The position numbers and the translations under genes were made by a program. From contig CANLQH010000002.1 in the NCBI GenBank assembly GCA_947493285.1, positions 62,001-126,000 on the forward strand: DNA of 64,000 nt, given 5' to 3'. Of this stretch, positions 39,857 through 50,749 are shown piece by piece. Under the pieces are notes generated by a model. The model saw nothing but the letters and a program-made list of their open reading frames with translations, did not search any database and was not told the origin of the DNA. This DNA comes from an uncultured Tenacibaculum sp. GTDB taxonomy: Bacteria > Bacteroidota > Bacteroidia > Flavobacteriales > Flavobacteriaceae. Every line of letters starts with the position of its first letter. Position 1 is the stretch's first letter.

Positions 39857-41201
39857 TCAGCTTGTATTTTTTAATCAAACTATCTTTTACTTCATCAACT
39901 ATTAAACCTATATCTCCAGCTCCTAACATCACCACAATTTTAGACTCAGATTTTATAATTTCGTCACTTAATTTTTCTTTAGAAATTAGTTTTTTATTTC
40001 CTAAACTCATTTTCTCTAATAACCAAGAAGAAGTGATGCCTTTTATTGGTAATTCTCTCGCCGGATATATGTCTAAAAGCAACACTTCATCGAACTTAGA
40101 AAGTGCTGTAGCAAAATCATCAGCAAAATCTTTTGTTCTAGTAAATAAGTGCGGTTGAAACACAGCCAATACCTTATCGCTACGATACATTTCTCGTACA
40201 GAATGTTCCACTGCATTTATCTCAGTTGGATGATGAGCATAATCATCAATTAAAACACTTTTGTCCGTTTTAATTTTATAAGAAAATCGACGTTTTACAC
40301 CTCTAAAGGTTTTTAATTGTTCTTTTACACTCTCTAAAGAAACTCCATAAACATCAGCCATAGCTAAAGCCGCCAGCGCATTCATCATGTTATGCTTTCC
40401 TGGTAAATGAAATTCTATATTTTTAATTACTGATGTTGGTGTTTGTACATCAAAAATATACTTACCATCATCAATTTTTACATTATATGCTTTATAATCG
40501 GCCTCTTCATTAACAGCATAGGTTAAACCTTTTAAAGGCAATCCTTTCGCTACAATTAAAGTATCAGAAACTTTATTTGCAAAATCTCTAAACGACTGTT
40601 GCAATTGTTCGTTCTCACCATAAATATCTAAATGATCTGCATCCATAGAAGTAACACAAGCAATATTTGGTGATAACTTCAGGAAAGATCTATCAAATTC
40701 ATCAGCCTCAACTACCGATATTTTATCTTCACCTAGAATAAGATTTGAGTTATAATTTTCTGCAATTCCTCCTAAAAATGAAGTCGCTTTTTCTGGCTGC
40801 ATTATATGACCCAAGATAGAAGACGTTGTTGTTTTACCATGAGTACCTGCAACTCCTAAACAAAAAGTATTTTTGGTTATTTCTCCTAAAATTTCAGCTC
40901 TTTTTAAAACTGAAAATCCATTATTTATAAAATAATTTAACTCTTGATGATTATTAGGTATCGCTGGAGTATACACCACCAACGTTTTATCTTTATCTAA
41001 AAATGAAATTGGAATGTTCTTAACCGAATCTTCAAAGTGAATTTCAATTCCTATTTCTTCTAAACCATTGGTTATAGGACTAGGAGTTTTATCATAACCT
41101 GCCACAGTTTTTCCGTTAACAGAAAAATAACGCGCAATAGCACTCATTCCGATTCCTCCGATTCCAACAAAATAAACGTTATGTATCGTTTTTAAATTCA
41201 C
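39849..41201 (-). CDS. murC: UDP-N-acetylmuramate--L-alanine ligase
   Basis: This 450-aa Mur ligase adds L-alanine to UDP-MurNAc, the first peptide-building step. It begins with the Rossmann motif H-N-V-Y-F-V-G-I-G-G-I-G-M-S-A, then the ATP loop G-V-A-G-T-H-G-K-T-T-T-S at about 116-127, and D-D-Y-A-H-H-P-T-E near residue 309-317. The start codon is GTG, sharing one base with the murG stop codon (TAGTG). It overlaps ftsQ by 8 bases. Confidence 0.97.
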   Translation of the reverse strand: MNLKTIHNVYFVGIGGIGMSAIARYFSVNGKTVAGYDKTPSPITNGLEEIGIEIHFEDSVKNIPISFLDKDKTLVVYTPAIPNNHQELNYFINNGFSVLKRAEILGEITKNTFCLGVAGTHGKTTTSSILGHIMQPEKATSFLGGIAENYNSNLILGEDKISVVEADEFDRSFLKLSPNIACVTSMDADHLDIYGENEQLQQSFRDFANKVSDTLIVAKGLPLKGLTYAVNEEADYKAYNVKIDDGKYIFDVQTPTSVIKNIEFHLPGKHNMMNALAALAMADVYGVSLESVKEQLKTFRGVKRRFSYKIKTDKSVLIDDYAHHPTEINAVEHSVREMYRSDKVLAVFQPHLFTRTKDFADDFATALSKFDEVLLLDIYPARELPIKGITSSWLLEKMSLGNKKLISKEKLSDEIIKSESKIVVMLGAGDIGLIVDEVKDSLIKKYKLND

Positions 41202-42292
41202 TAATAAATTAGTTTTTCTATTTCGTTAACAATATCATTTGTTGCATTTGGTAATGCCAACTCATTAATATTTTCACTTAAACTTTGCTGCTTTCCTTTA
41301 TCTTTTAACAAGGTTTCAACTACAATAGGAAAAGTTTCTAATTCAGACTCTTTCACTACAATTGCACCGTGTTTATCAGCTATTGATTTTGCATTTTTTG
41401 TTTGATGATCTTCTGCAACATTAGGTGACGGAATAAAAATCGTTGGTTTACCAACAATACACAATTCAGAAACCGAACTAGCTCCCGCTCTAGAAACTAT
41501 AAAATCTGCAGCTGCATAAGCTAAGTCCATTCTGTTTAAGAACTGATAAACTTGTACGTTTTCTAACTCATTGTACTTTTTATATTCATCGAAATACAAT
41601 TTACCACACTGCCAAATCAACTGAACTTTTTGTTCTTTGAAAAAATATAAGTTTGATTCTATTAATTGATTTATCTTTCGAGCTCCTAAACTTCCGCCAA
41701 TAACCAGTATCGTTTTTTTCTTTTTATTTAATTTAAAAAAAGCTTTACCTTCATCAACTTTTGTGTGAATAAACAATAAATCTTGACGAACAGGGTTTCC
41801 TGTTTTTATAATCCTTTCTTGAGGAAAGAAACGCTCTAAATTATCATAGGCAACACAAATTTTCCCTGCTTTTTTACTCAGTAATTTATTAGTAATTCCT
41901 GGATAAGAATTCTGTTCTTGTACTAATGTTGGAATTCCTTTTCTATTCGCCATCATTAAAGTTGGCCCACTTGCAAATCCGCCAGTACCGATAGCCACAT
42001 CTGGCTTAAACTTATTAATGATTTTATTCGCGTTCCACAAACTACTAATCATCTTAAAAGGAAACATTAAGTTTTTTAATGTTAACTTTCTTTGAATCCC
42101 TGAAATCCACAACCCTTTAATATCATAACCAGCTTGTGGCACTTTTTCCATTTCCATTTTATCCTTAGCGCCTACAAATAAGATATTCGCATCTGGATAA
42201 CGAACCTTTATTTCGTTAGCTATCGCTATGGCAGGGTAAATATGCCCCCCAGTTCCTCCTCCGCTTATAATAACATTAATCGATTGTTTCAT
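41201..42292 (-). CDS. murG: Lipid II-forming GlcNAc transferase MurG
   Basis: This 363-aa GT-B enzyme transfers GlcNAc from UDP-GlcNAc onto lipid I on the inner face of the membrane. Motifs: [12 protein letters not shown] at the N-terminus, [10 protein letters not shown] in the second domain, and [11 protein letters not shown] for substrate binding. Length is normal. It overlaps ftsW by 17 bases and murC by 1 base. Confidence 0.97.
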   Translation of the reverse strand: MKQSINVIISGGGTGGHIYPAIAIANEIKVRYPDANILFVGAKDKMEMEKVPQAGYDIKGLWISGIQRKLTLKNLMFPFKMISSLWNANKIINKFKPDVAIGTGGFASGPTLMMANRKGIPTLVQEQNSYPGITNKLLSKKAGKICVAYDNLERFFPQERIIKTGNPVRQDLLFIHTKVDEGKAFFKLNKKKKTILVIGGSLGARKINQLIESNLYFFKEQKVQLIWQCGKLYFDEYKKYNELENVQVYQFLNRMDLAYAAADFIVSRAGASSVSELCIVGKPTIFIPSPNVAEDHQTKNAKSIADKHGAIVVKESELETFPIVVETLLKDKGKQQSLSENINELALPNATNDIVNEIEKLIY

Positions 42293-43466
42293 GTAAAATA
42301 TCTAAAGGATTATCATCTAAAATTGTTTCTTCAGTTTCGTTCTTAGAAGCACTAACACTTAAAATCATTCCTAATGCGAAACACGTCATCCAGATTGAGG
42401 TACCTCCACTACTAATTAACGGAAGCGTTTGCCCTGTTACTGGTAAAATATTTACGGCAACAGCCATATTAATCATTGCTTGAAAAACAATAGGAACGCC
42501 TACTCCTATTACTAATAAAGTTGCGAAAATAGTTGTTGCTTTTTTTGCTGTTATTAAAATTCTGAAGAGTAATAAAAAGTAGATAAATACTACAACTAAA
42601 GCGCCTACAAACCCATACTCTTCAACAATAATTGCATAAATAAAATCGGATGAAGATTGCGGTAAAAAGTTTTTCTGAACACTTTTTCCTGGACCCTTAC
42701 CAATAACACCACCTGTTGCTATTGCTATTTTTGCTTTTTCTACTTGGTAATCTTCTTTTCCATCAGATTTTGAGAAATTTTCAATTCTACTTTTCCATGT
42801 ATTTACACGGTTTGGCATTGCATCTGGAAATGCTTTTGCTACCAAAATAAAAAACAGAAAAGCAAAAAGTCCGATACTCAAAATATAGCCTATAAACTTT
42901 AATGGATATCCCCCGATAAAACTCAACAATAACACCATAAAAAAGATTATTGCTGTAGTTGAAAAATTCGCTGGCAATATCAGAACTAAAACTAATCCTA
43001 CAGGCAACCATAGGTTTATTAAACTCTCTTTAAAACCAATTAATTTCTCTTTGTTTTTAGCAAGATATCTCGCCACATAAACCATCAATACCAATCCCGC
43101 TAAGGTTGATGTTTGAAACCCAATACCAACAAATGGTATGCGAATCCAACGACTTGCATTGGCTCCTCCAATAGTAGTTCCTTGCGCTAATGTTACTATT
43201 AAAAGCAACACAACCACTGGTAACATTAAAGCGGATCCTCCACTAAAATATCTATATGGAATTTTATGTACACCATAGATTACAGCGAAACCAGTTAACA
43301 GTAAAACTATATGTTTTACCAAATGCCCTAAAGTAGAACCATTACCAACCACATACACCAAATTTGTACTTGCGCTATAAATTGGCATAAAAGAAAAGAT
43401 CGCTAATATGGTTACTATTGCCCATATAGCTTTATCTCCTTTTATATGTTGAAAAATGGTTTTCAT
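42276..43466 (-). CDS. ftsW: Division SEDS peptidoglycan polymerase FtsW
   Basis: This 396-aa membrane protein has about ten helices and polymerises lipid II at the septum together with FtsI. The C-terminal SEDS motif [17 protein letters not shown] is present, as is [10 protein letters not shown] in the large periplasmic loop. It is a paralogue of rodA in the same window, distinguished by its position between murD and murG. The C-terminus is short and acidic. Its start lies 9 bases after the murD stop. Confidence 0.95.
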   Translation of the reverse strand: MKTIFQHIKGDKAIWAIVTILAIFSFMPIYSASTNLVYVVGNGSTLGHLVKHIVLLLTGFAVIYGVHKIPYRYFSGGSALMLPVVVLLLIVTLAQGTTIGGANASRWIRIPFVGIGFQTSTLAGLVLMVYVARYLAKNKEKLIGFKESLINLWLPVGLVLVLILPANFSTTAIIFFMVLLLSFIGGYPLKFIGYILSIGLFAFLFFILVAKAFPDAMPNRVNTWKSRIENFSKSDGKEDYQVEKAKIAIATGGVIGKGPGKSVQKNFLPQSSSDFIYAIIVEEYGFVGALVVVFIYFLLLFRILITAKKATTIFATLLVIGVGVPIVFQAMINMAVAVNILPVTGQTLPLISSGGTSIWMTCFALGMILSVSASKNETEETILDDNPLDILHETID

Positions 43467-43475
43467 TCTTAACTC

Positions 43476-44810
43476 TTATAAATTCTTTACCGCTTGTTTA
43501 AACTTATTCCCTCTATCTTCATAGCTATCAAACAAATCGAAACTTGCACAAGCCGGAGATAACAAAACAGTATCTCCTTTCTTTGAAATTTTATGAGCTA
43601 CTTTAACAGCTTCTTCTGCTCCTGCTGTTTCTACTAACACATCAACAACACTACCAAAAGTGTCGATGATTTTTTGATTATCTAAACCTAAACAAACAAT
43701 TGCTTTTACTTTCTCTCTAACTAAAGGCATTAAATCACTGTAATCATTTCCTTTATCTACACCACCAACAATCCAAACTGTAGGATTATCCATACACTCT
43801 AATGCGTAAAATGCAGCATTTACGTTTGTTGCTTTACTATCGTTGATATACTGTACTCCGTTTATCTTTTGCACGCTCTCTAATCGATGCTCTACACCTT
43901 CGAAATCTGATAAACTTTCAGCGATTGTTTCTTTTCTAGCTTTTAATAATCTAGCCGCTAAAGACGCTGCCATCGCATTTTTAGTATTATGCTTTCCTTG
44001 TAATGTTAATTCAGAAACATTCATTAGTATATCTTCAGTTTTTAATTTCATTATAATTTTATCTTCTCTTAAAAAAGCTCCATATTCCAATTCTTTTTCC
44101 ATAGAAAAAGGAACTAATTTTGATTTAATTTTATTTTTACTCAACCAATTTTGAATAGCTTCATCATCTGCATCATAGATTAAAAAATCGTTTTTTGTTT
44201 GATTTTTTACTATGCGGAATTTTGAACCTATATACTTATCAAAATTGTATTCATATCGATCTAAATGATCGGGTGTAATATTTGTAATTATCGCTATCTG
44301 TGAATTGAAATTTTCAATTCCATCTAACTGAAAACTACTTAACTCTAATACATAATTTTCAAAGCTATTCTCTGCTACTTGCTTAGCAAAACTATCACCT
44401 ATATTACCTCCAACACCCACATCTAACCCTGCTCTTCTTAACACATAATGAGCTAGCATTGTGGTAGTGGTTTTCCCGTTTGAACCTGTAATCCCAACAA
44501 TAGTTGCATTGGTATATTCTGAAGCAAACTCTATTTCAGAAACCACTTTAATCCCTTTTGAAACCAACTCTTGAATCAATGCTACTTTATCAGGAATACC
44601 CGGGCTCTTCATTACTAAATCAGCAGCTAAAATTTTACTTTCCGTATGCTGATTCTCTTCAAAATCGATATTATGATGTAAAAGAACTTTTTTATATTTA
44701 TCTGTAATTGCTCCCTTGTCAGAAACAAAAACATTAAACCCTTTTTGTTTACCCAAAATAGCTGTACCAACACCACTCTCTCCTCCTCCTAAGACAACTA
44801 GATTCTTCAT
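43476..44810 (-). CDS. murD: UDP-N-acetylmuramoyl-L-alanine--D-glutamate ligase
   Basis: This 444-aa Mur ligase adds D-glutamate to UDP-MurNAc-L-Ala. The ATP loop G-I-T-G-S-N-G-K-T-T-T is at about 106-116, and N-I-T-P-D-H-L-D-R-Y and N-D-S-K-A-T-N are present. The N-terminal Rossmann domain starts V-V-L-G-G-G-E-S-G-V-G. It directly follows mraY, whose stop codon touches its start, and precedes ftsW by 9 bases. Confidence 0.97.
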   Translation of the reverse strand: MKNLVVLGGGESGVGTAILGKQKGFNVFVSDKGAITDKYKKVLLHHNIDFEENQHTESKILAADLVMKSPGIPDKVALIQELVSKGIKVVSEIEFASEYTNATIVGITGSNGKTTTTMLAHYVLRRAGLDVGVGGNIGDSFAKQVAENSFENYVLELSSFQLDGIENFNSQIAIITNITPDHLDRYEYNFDKYIGSKFRIVKNQTKNDFLIYDADDEAIQNWLSKNKIKSKLVPFSMEKELEYGAFLREDKIIMKLKTEDILMNVSELTLQGKHNTKNAMAASLAARLLKARKETIAESLSDFEGVEHRLESVQKINGVQYINDSKATNVNAAFYALECMDNPTVWIVGGVDKGNDYSDLMPLVREKVKAIVCLGLDNQKIIDTFGSVVDVLVETAGAEEAVKVAHKISKKGDTVLLSPACASFDLFDSYEDRGNKFKQAVKNL

Positions 44811-46037
44811 TTATCTTAACTTTAATGTTACGATTGTAAATACCGCCAATAGAATTCCCACAATCCAAAAGCGAGTTACAATTTTACTTTCGTGATAATT
44901 TAATTTTTGATAATGATGATGTAATGGAGACATCTTAAATACACGCCTTCCCTCTCCAAATTTCTTTTTCGTGTACTTAAACCAAGAAACCTGAATCATA
45001 ACTGACAAGTTTTCTACTACAAAAATTCCTGCTAAAATTGGCAACAATAATTCTTTACGAATTGCAATTGCAATAACCGCAATAATTCCTCCAATTGTTA
45101 AACTTCCTGTATCCCCCATAAATACTTGCGCCGGATAGGTATTATACCACAAGAAACCAATCAATGCTCCAGCAAACGCTAGTATAAACACTGTCATTTC
45201 TCCAGATTTTGGTATATACATTACATCTAAATAATCTGCAAAAATGATATTACCCGACACCCATGCAAAAATTGCCAAGGTTATTACAATTATTGCGGAT
45301 GATCCCGCTGCTAAACCATCAATACCATCTGTTAAATTTGCACCATTAGAAACTCCTGTCACTATAAAAACAACAACGAAAATGAAAACTATCCATCCGT
45401 ATTTCTCATATCCATCTCCTAAAAAACTAAATGCTTTTGCATAATCTAATTCGTTATCTTTTAAGAAAGGTACAGTTGTTTTTGTAGATTTATGAGCATC
45501 GCCAAAAACCTTTTTCTTTCCATCAATTTGAACGATTTGTTCAACATTAGGCAATTGTTCTTTTATTGTTACATCTGGATGAAAATATAGCATAGACCCA
45601 ACTATAATTCCTAAACCTACCTGCCCCAAAACCTTAAATTTACCCTTTAACCCTGCTTTATCTTTTTTAAATACTTTAATATAATCATCTGTAAAACCAA
45701 TTAACCCCATCCAAACTGTAGTGATTAACAAAATGATGATATAAACATTTTCTAATCTTGCTAATAACAACACAGGAATTAAGGTAGCTAAAATGATGAT
45801 AACTCCCCCCATAGTTGGCGTTCCTGCTTTTTGAACTTGACCAGCTAACCCTAAATCTCTTACAGTTTCTCCTACCTGCTGTTTTCTTAAAAAATCAATG
45901 ATTTTTTTACCGAAAATTGTTGATATTAACAATGATAAAATAAAAGCTGCAGCCGAACGAAATGTGATAAATTGAAACACACTTGCTCCGGTAAGATTAA
46001 ATTCACTTTCTAAGTATTGAAATATATAATACAGCAT
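44811..46037 (-). CDS. mraY: Phospho-MurNAc-pentapeptide transferase MraY
   Basis: This 408-aa membrane enzyme makes lipid I by moving phospho-MurNAc-pentapeptide onto undecaprenyl phosphate. It has about ten helices. Family motifs are intact: T-P-T-M-G-G near residue 74, [17 protein letters not shown], and the cytoplasmic M-S-P-L-H-H-H-Y. Compared with the usual 360 residues there is an insertion of about 50 residues (about 155-205), hydrophilic and with many charges, in the loop after the fifth helix. This is common in Bacteroidota. It lies 3 bases after murE. Confidence 0.96.
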   Translation of the reverse strand: MLYYIFQYLESEFNLTGASVFQFITFRSAAAFILSLLISTIFGKKIIDFLRKQQVGETVRDLGLAGQVQKAGTPTMGGVIIILATLIPVLLLARLENVYIIILLITTVWMGLIGFTDDYIKVFKKDKAGLKGKFKVLGQVGLGIIVGSMLYFHPDVTIKEQLPNVEQIVQIDGKKKVFGDAHKSTKTTVPFLKDNELDYAKAFSFLGDGYEKYGWIVFIFVVVFIVTGVSNGANLTDGIDGLAAGSSAIIVITLAIFAWVSGNIIFADYLDVMYIPKSGEMTVFILAFAGALIGFLWYNTYPAQVFMGDTGSLTIGGIIAVIAIAIRKELLLPILAGIFVVENLSVMIQVSWFKYTKKKFGEGRRVFKMSPLHHHYQKLNYHESKIVTRFWIVGILLAVFTIVTLKLR

Positions 46038-46040
46038 TCT

Positions 46041-47507
46041 TTAAGAGTTTTTTAGTTGATTAAAACAGTTGGTTACTTCTTCTAAATCATCAAAATGATG
46101 CTTTACACCATTTATTTCTTGATAATTTTCATGTCCTTTTCCTGCAATTAGTATTATATCCCCAGTTTCAGCTAGCTTACATGCTGTTTTTATAGCTTGT
46201 TTTCTATCTAAAATTGATAATGTTTTTTTGTAATTCTCAGCAGCTACACCTGCCTCCATTTCATCAATAATAACTTGAGCATTTTCCGTCCTAGGGTTAT
46301 CTGATGTGAAAATTACTTGATTACTTAACAATGTAGCAATATTTGCCATTTTTGGTCGCTTCGTTTTATCTCTATCTCCTCCACAACCTACAACCGTAAT
46401 TACATTTTCATTCCCTGTTCTGATATCGTTAATAGTTTGTAATACGTTTTTAAGTGCATCTGGTGTGTGTGCATAATCTACAATCGCAGTAACCCCATCA
46501 CTTGAAATTGTATATTCAAAACGACCACTTACACTTTCTAACTCACTAATAACTCTAAGTATTTCTAATTTTTCAAGACCTAACAATTCAGCTACTCCAT
46601 AAATCGCTAATAAATTAGAGGCATTAAACTCTCCAATCAACTTTGTCCAAACCTCAATATTATTAATAGTTAATAACGTACCTGAAAATCTTTTTTCTAA
46701 AACCTTAGCCTTAAAATCCCCCAAAGTTTTTAAAGCATATGTTTGCTTATTTGCTTTGGTATTCTGTAGCATTATTTGTCCGTTTTTATCATCAATATTT
46801 ACTAATGCAAATGCCGATTTAGGTAACGAATCAAAAAATGATTTTTTAACATCTCTATATTCTGCAAAAGTTTCATGATAATCTAAATGATCATGTGATA
46901 AGTTTGTAAAAACACCTCCCGTAAAACTCAAACCTTCAGTACGTTTTTGATGAACTCCATGTGAGCTTACCTCCATAAAACAATACTCAACACCTTCGTT
47001 AATCATCATAGATAAATATTTATTTATCATTAATGAATTTGGTGTGGTATGTGTAGCTTCATATTCGGTTTCATCAACCATTATTTTTACTGTAGAAAGT
47101 AACCCTACTTTATATCCTGCTTTTTTAAACAATTGATATAAAAGTGTAGCAATAGTTGTTTTACCGTTTGTTCCTGTTACCCCAACTAATTGTAAATCAT
47201 TAGATGGATTATCATAAAAATTAGCAGACATTATTGCTAACGCAATATTTGAATCTTCAACTTGCACATAAGTAACTTCTTCTTGAAAATCTGATGGAAT
47301 CTCTTCACAAATTATTACCGAAGCTCCTAACGACAAAGCTTTATCTATAAATTGATGACCATCAACAGTTACACCTTTCTGAGCAACAAAAACATCGTTC
47401 TTTTGAATCTGTCTACTATCGAATTGAATATTATTAATTTCAATATCCGTATTTCCGTAAACAGCATTTACAGAAACTTTATACAATATGTCTTTTAAAT
47501 TTTTCAA
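46041..47507 (-). CDS. murE: UDP-MurNAc-tripeptide ligase (meso-diaminopimelate adding)
   Basis: This 488-aa Mur ligase adds the third residue of the stem peptide. The ATP loop G-V-T-G-T-N-G-K-T-T is at about 109-118. The substrate signature D-N-P-R, in T-S-D-N-P-R-T, shows selection of meso-diaminopimelate rather than lysine, as expected for a Gram-negative wall. The start codon is TTG, directly behind the ftsI stop codon; no ATG nearby keeps the conserved start. murF, the next step, is not in this cluster. Confidence 0.96.
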   Translation of the reverse strand: MKNLKDILYKVSVNAVYGNTDIEINNIQFDSRQIQKNDVFVAQKGVTVDGHQFIDKALSLGASVIICEEIPSDFQEEVTYVQVEDSNIALAIMSANFYDNPSNDLQLVGVTGTNGKTTIATLLYQLFKKAGYKVGLLSTVKIMVDETEYEATHTTPNSLMINKYLSMMINEGVEYCFMEVSSHGVHQKRTEGLSFTGGVFTNLSHDHLDYHETFAEYRDVKKSFFDSLPKSAFALVNIDDKNGQIMLQNTKANKQTYALKTLGDFKAKVLEKRFSGTLLTINNIEVWTKLIGEFNASNLLAIYGVAELLGLEKLEILRVISELESVSGRFEYTISSDGVTAIVDYAHTPDALKNVLQTINDIRTGNENVITVVGCGGDRDKTKRPKMANIATLLSNQVIFTSDNPRTENAQVIIDEMEAGVAAENYKKTLSILDRKQAIKTACKLAETGDIILIAGKGHENYQEINGVKHHFDDLEEVTNCFNQLKNS

Positions 47508-49520
47508 CTATGATAATTTTAAATAAACTGTTGTGCCTTTTTTAACCTTAGTTCCATTATTGATAGACTGCTCAGTAACCTTACCCATTCCAGAAAACTT
47601 AACGTTCAATCCCATATTCTCTAACAAAGCAATTGCATCCATACCACTCATTCCTAAAACCTTTGGCATAATGGTTTTATATTTTCTAAGCTTTTGATAA
47701 TAATTTTGATAATTTTTATCAAGACTAGCATATTCGATTTTATCTGACACCAGCTGATTATCAATTGGGTTCGAAGTGTAAATTTTTTGAGCAATTTCTT
47801 TAAATACCGGAGCAGCTACTGTTGCACCATAATATCCTTTTTCTTTCTTAGGACTATGAACAACCACTATACACGAATACTTTGGGTTTTTAGCTGGAAA
47901 GAACCCAGCAAAAGAAGCTACATATTTTTTATTTGAATAGTGACCATAAACTGTTTCTCCGTTTTCATCTTTATGCTTCGGAATATATTTTTTAGCAGTA
48001 CCTGTTTTTCCTGCCATTGAAAAACTAGGAGAATACACATTCTCTGCAGTACCCTTTTTCACAACATTCTCCATTACTTTTCTAACCTTATTCAAGGTTG
48101 TCTGCGATGCTATTTTTTCTTTTAAAACCTCAGTAGTGAAACTTTTCTCTACTTTTCCTCCGACTCTTAGTTCTTTTACAAAATATGGCTTCACTAATTT
48201 CCCTTCGTTAGCCACAGCATTATAAAAAGCCAATGTTTGTAGCGGAGTTAAAGAAACCCCATATCCCCAAGCCATCCATTCTAACGAAATTGGACTCCAG
48301 CTTTTTTCTGAAGGATTTGGTATATAAGGTTTCCCTTCTCCTTTTATTTTTACTCCAGTTAATTGATCTAAACCGAATGATTTTATCTTATCAGTAAATT
48401 TCTTTGGGTTTTTATCGTAATGCTTTTGGATTGTTTTTACAATTCCAACATTCGATGAAACTTCAAAAACACGAGCTAAAGATATCTTACCATAACCACC
48501 TCTTCTACTATCTTCCACTTTACGGTTATTAATAAATATTTTTCCTTTTTCACAATCTACCACATCAGAAGTGTCGACAACCTTATCTTCTAACGCCACC
48601 ATTAAACTAGCTAGTTTAAATGTTGATCCTGGCTCATGACTTTCCCAAACAGCATAGTTTCTTTTCTCGTAATATTTACCTTTAGAAGTTCTTCCTAAAT
48701 TTGAAATCGCTTTTATCTCCCCTGTCTCCACTTCCATAACCACAGCACAACCATGATCTGCCTCGAAACGTTCTAATTGTCTTAACAAGGCATGATGTGT
48801 AATATCTTGAATATTCACATCAATAGTTGTAATCACATCACTTCCATCAATCGGCTCTTTTTCATTTACATCATTAATAGGTTTCCATTGACCTTTAGCT
48901 ATTCGCTGTTTTAAACGCCAACCATTTTCACCTTGCATATATTCAGCAAAAGCACCTTCGATACCAGCACCTCCTCTATGATTATCATAACCTATTGTTC
49001 TTTCCGCAATTTTACCTATCGGATGCACACGAACCGTTTTTTGTTCAGCAATAAAACCACCTCTATACACTCCCAATTTAAAAATCGGGAAGCTTTTCAT
49101 TTTCACATAATCATTATACCCAACATTACGAGCAATTAACAAATAACGATTTTTACGCTTTTTTGCTTCTCGTAATTTTTGTTGATAATAATTTGTTGAC
49201 TTACCCAGTAAACCTGACAAAGATTCTGAAAGAGCTCGAATATTTTTTTCAAACACTTCTGAATTTACTGCCACTACATCCATTCGGATAGTGAATTTAG
49301 ACATTGAGGTTGCTAACAAATTACCATCTGCCGCATACACATTGCCTCTATTTGCAAAAATCGTGTCGTTTTTTACTGTTTTTTCTAGAGAAAGTTGTCG
49401 ATACTTATCTCCTTCTACATATTGAAGTTTAAAGACTCTAAAAACAATAACCACAAAAAAAAGCATCATTAAAACAGCAACTACATAGAGCTTATTTAAT
49501 ATACCTTTTTTAATTACCAT
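47508..49520 (-). CDS. ftsI: Division transpeptidase, PBP3/FtsI with PASTA domain
   Basis: This 670-aa class B penicillin-binding protein cross-links septal peptidoglycan. It has a membrane helix (about 8-28), a pedestal domain, and a transpeptidase domain. The catalytic motif is S-T-F-K at 299-302 (P-G-S-T-F-K), the second S-S-N at 355-357, and the third K-T-G-T at 505-508. The C-terminus (about 610-670) is a PASTA domain with M-P-K-V-L-G-M-S and a final T-V-Y-L-K-L-S; PASTA on the FtsI is common in Bacteroidota and Gram-positive bacteria. It abuts murE and follows the ftsL-like gene by 3 bases. Confidence 0.95.
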   Translation of the reverse strand: MVIKKGILNKLYVVAVLMMLFFVVIVFRVFKLQYVEGDKYRQLSLEKTVKNDTIFANRGNVYAADGNLLATSMSKFTIRMDVVAVNSEVFEKNIRALSESLSGLLGKSTNYYQQKLREAKKRKNRYLLIARNVGYNDYVKMKSFPIFKLGVYRGGFIAEQKTVRVHPIGKIAERTIGYDNHRGGAGIEGAFAEYMQGENGWRLKQRIAKGQWKPINDVNEKEPIDGSDVITTIDVNIQDITHHALLRQLERFEADHGCAVVMEVETGEIKAISNLGRTSKGKYYEKRNYAVWESHEPGSTFKLASLMVALEDKVVDTSDVVDCEKGKIFINNRKVEDSRRGGYGKISLARVFEVSSNVGIVKTIQKHYDKNPKKFTDKIKSFGLDQLTGVKIKGEGKPYIPNPSEKSWSPISLEWMAWGYGVSLTPLQTLAFYNAVANEGKLVKPYFVKELRVGGKVEKSFTTEVLKEKIASQTTLNKVRKVMENVVKKGTAENVYSPSFSMAGKTGTAKKYIPKHKDENGETVYGHYSNKKYVASFAGFFPAKNPKYSCIVVVHSPKKEKGYYGATVAAPVFKEIAQKIYTSNPIDNQLVSDKIEYASLDKNYQNYYQKLRKYKTIMPKVLGMSGMDAIALLENMGLNVKFSGMGKVTEQSINNGTKVKKGTTVYLKLS

Positions 49521-49523
49521 TTT

Positions 49524-49853
49524 TTATTCTTTATTATATGTTACTTTTATTTTTCTTGGCGGTGTCTTTGCAGGAGACAACCCTTTTTGCTTTACTTTAT
49601 CACGAATATTACTTTCTAGTTTCATTCGCATCAGTCTTGTACTCGTATCAATATCTTCAGCACGCAACTCTCTTATCTCCTTATTCAATTGTGATATCCG
49701 AACCACTTTTGCATCAGCACTATGAGAACTATATATCATAACCAGCAATAGAATTACCACAAAAATTAAAATCCGCCAGTTTTTAAAAGAGCTCTCATCA
49801 GTTAAAAAGCCTCCACGTAAAATATCGTAAACGTTTTTTCTAACTTTCGACAT
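49524..49853 (-). CDS. ftsL: FtsL-like division membrane protein
   Basis: This 109-aa bitopic protein has one membrane helix (about 25-45) and a coiled-coil region (about 50-90, with L-N-K-E-I-R-E-L-R-A-E-D). It is placed between rsmH and ftsI, where FtsL is found. In the divisome it pairs with FtsB and FtsQ to activate FtsI and FtsW. Sequence identity in this family is low, so the call rests on topology and position. Its start overlaps the rsmH stop by one base, and ftsI follows after 3 bases. Confidence 0.85.
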   Translation of the reverse strand: MSKVRKNVYDILRGGFLTDESSFKNWRILIFVVILLLVMIYSSHSADAKVVRISQLNKEIRELRAEDIDTSTRLMRMKLESNIRDKVKQKGLSPAKTPPRKIKVTYNKE

Positions 49854-50749
49854 TATTTTAGTGTTGCTATTCTAAGTTTTGCGCTACGCGCCCTGTTATT
49901 AACCTTAATTTCCTCTTTTGTTGGCACAATCATCTTCCCAACCTTTTGCATAGGAACACTAATATTCCCGTAAAAATCTTTTTCAGGCTCCCCAACAAAC
50001 AACCCAGTTCTTATAAATCTTTTTACCAAACGATCTTCTAATGAATGGTATGAGATTACACTTAACCGACCATCTTCATTTAACAATTTCGGCATTTGCT
50101 CTAAAAATTCCTTTAACACCTCCAACTCTTGATTCACCTCTATCCTTATCGCCTGAAATATTTGTGCTAATATTTTATGCTCTTTAGCTTTTGGAAGATG
50201 CTTTTGCAACACTTCTTTTAACTGAAAACTTGTCTCAATATCTTCCTCTTCTCTAGCTTCAACTATAGTTTTTGCCAAAGCACGAGCACTTCTCAACTCC
50301 CCATACAAAAACAAAATATCTGCTAACTCTTTTTCCTCATATTTATTGATTATTTTTTTAGCTGACAAATCAGATTTCTGATCCATTCTCATATCTAAAT
50401 CAGCATCAAATCGAGTAGAAAACCCCCTTTCCGCTTCATCAAACTGATGGGAAGAAACTCCTAAATCAGCCAAAACACCATCCACTTTTTTCACTCCGTA
50501 AAAACGAAGAAATCTTGATATGAATCTAAAATTCTCTCCAATCAAGACAAATCGATCATCATCAATTTTATTTTGCTGTGCATCCGGATCTTGATCAAAA
50601 GCAAACAACCTTCCATTCTCACCCAACCTACTTAATATTTCACGTGAGTGACCACCACCACCAAAAGTCACATCCACATACACACCATCTTCTTTTATAT
50701 TAAGTGCATCTACACTCTCTTTCAACAAAACCGGACTATGATAATTCAT
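49853..50749 (-). CDS. rsmH: 16S rRNA (cytosine-1402 N4) methyltransferase
   Basis: This 298-aa SAM-dependent enzyme methylates C1402 of 16S rRNA. Motifs: H-S-P-V-L-L-K-E at the N-terminus, D-V-T-F-G-G-G-G-H-S for SAM binding near residue 26-35, L-A-D-L-G-V-S-S-H-Q-F-D, and I-S-Y-H-S-L-E-D-R-L-V-K. It overlaps mraZ by 14 bases and ftsL by one, which makes it the second gene in the dcw operon. The old name is mraW. Confidence 0.96.
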   Translation of the reverse strand: MNYHSPVLLKESVDALNIKEDGVYVDVTFGGGGHSREILSRLGENGRLFAFDQDPDAQQNKIDDDRFVLIGENFRFISRFLRFYGVKKVDGVLADLGVSSHQFDEAERGFSTRFDADLDMRMDQKSDLSAKKIINKYEEKELADILFLYGELRSARALAKTIVEAREEEDIETSFQLKEVLQKHLPKAKEHKILAQIFQAIRIEVNQELEVLKEFLEQMPKLLNEDGRLSVISYHSLEDRLVKRFIRTGLFVGEPEKDFYGNISVPMQKVGKMIVPTKEEIKVNNRARSAKLRIATLK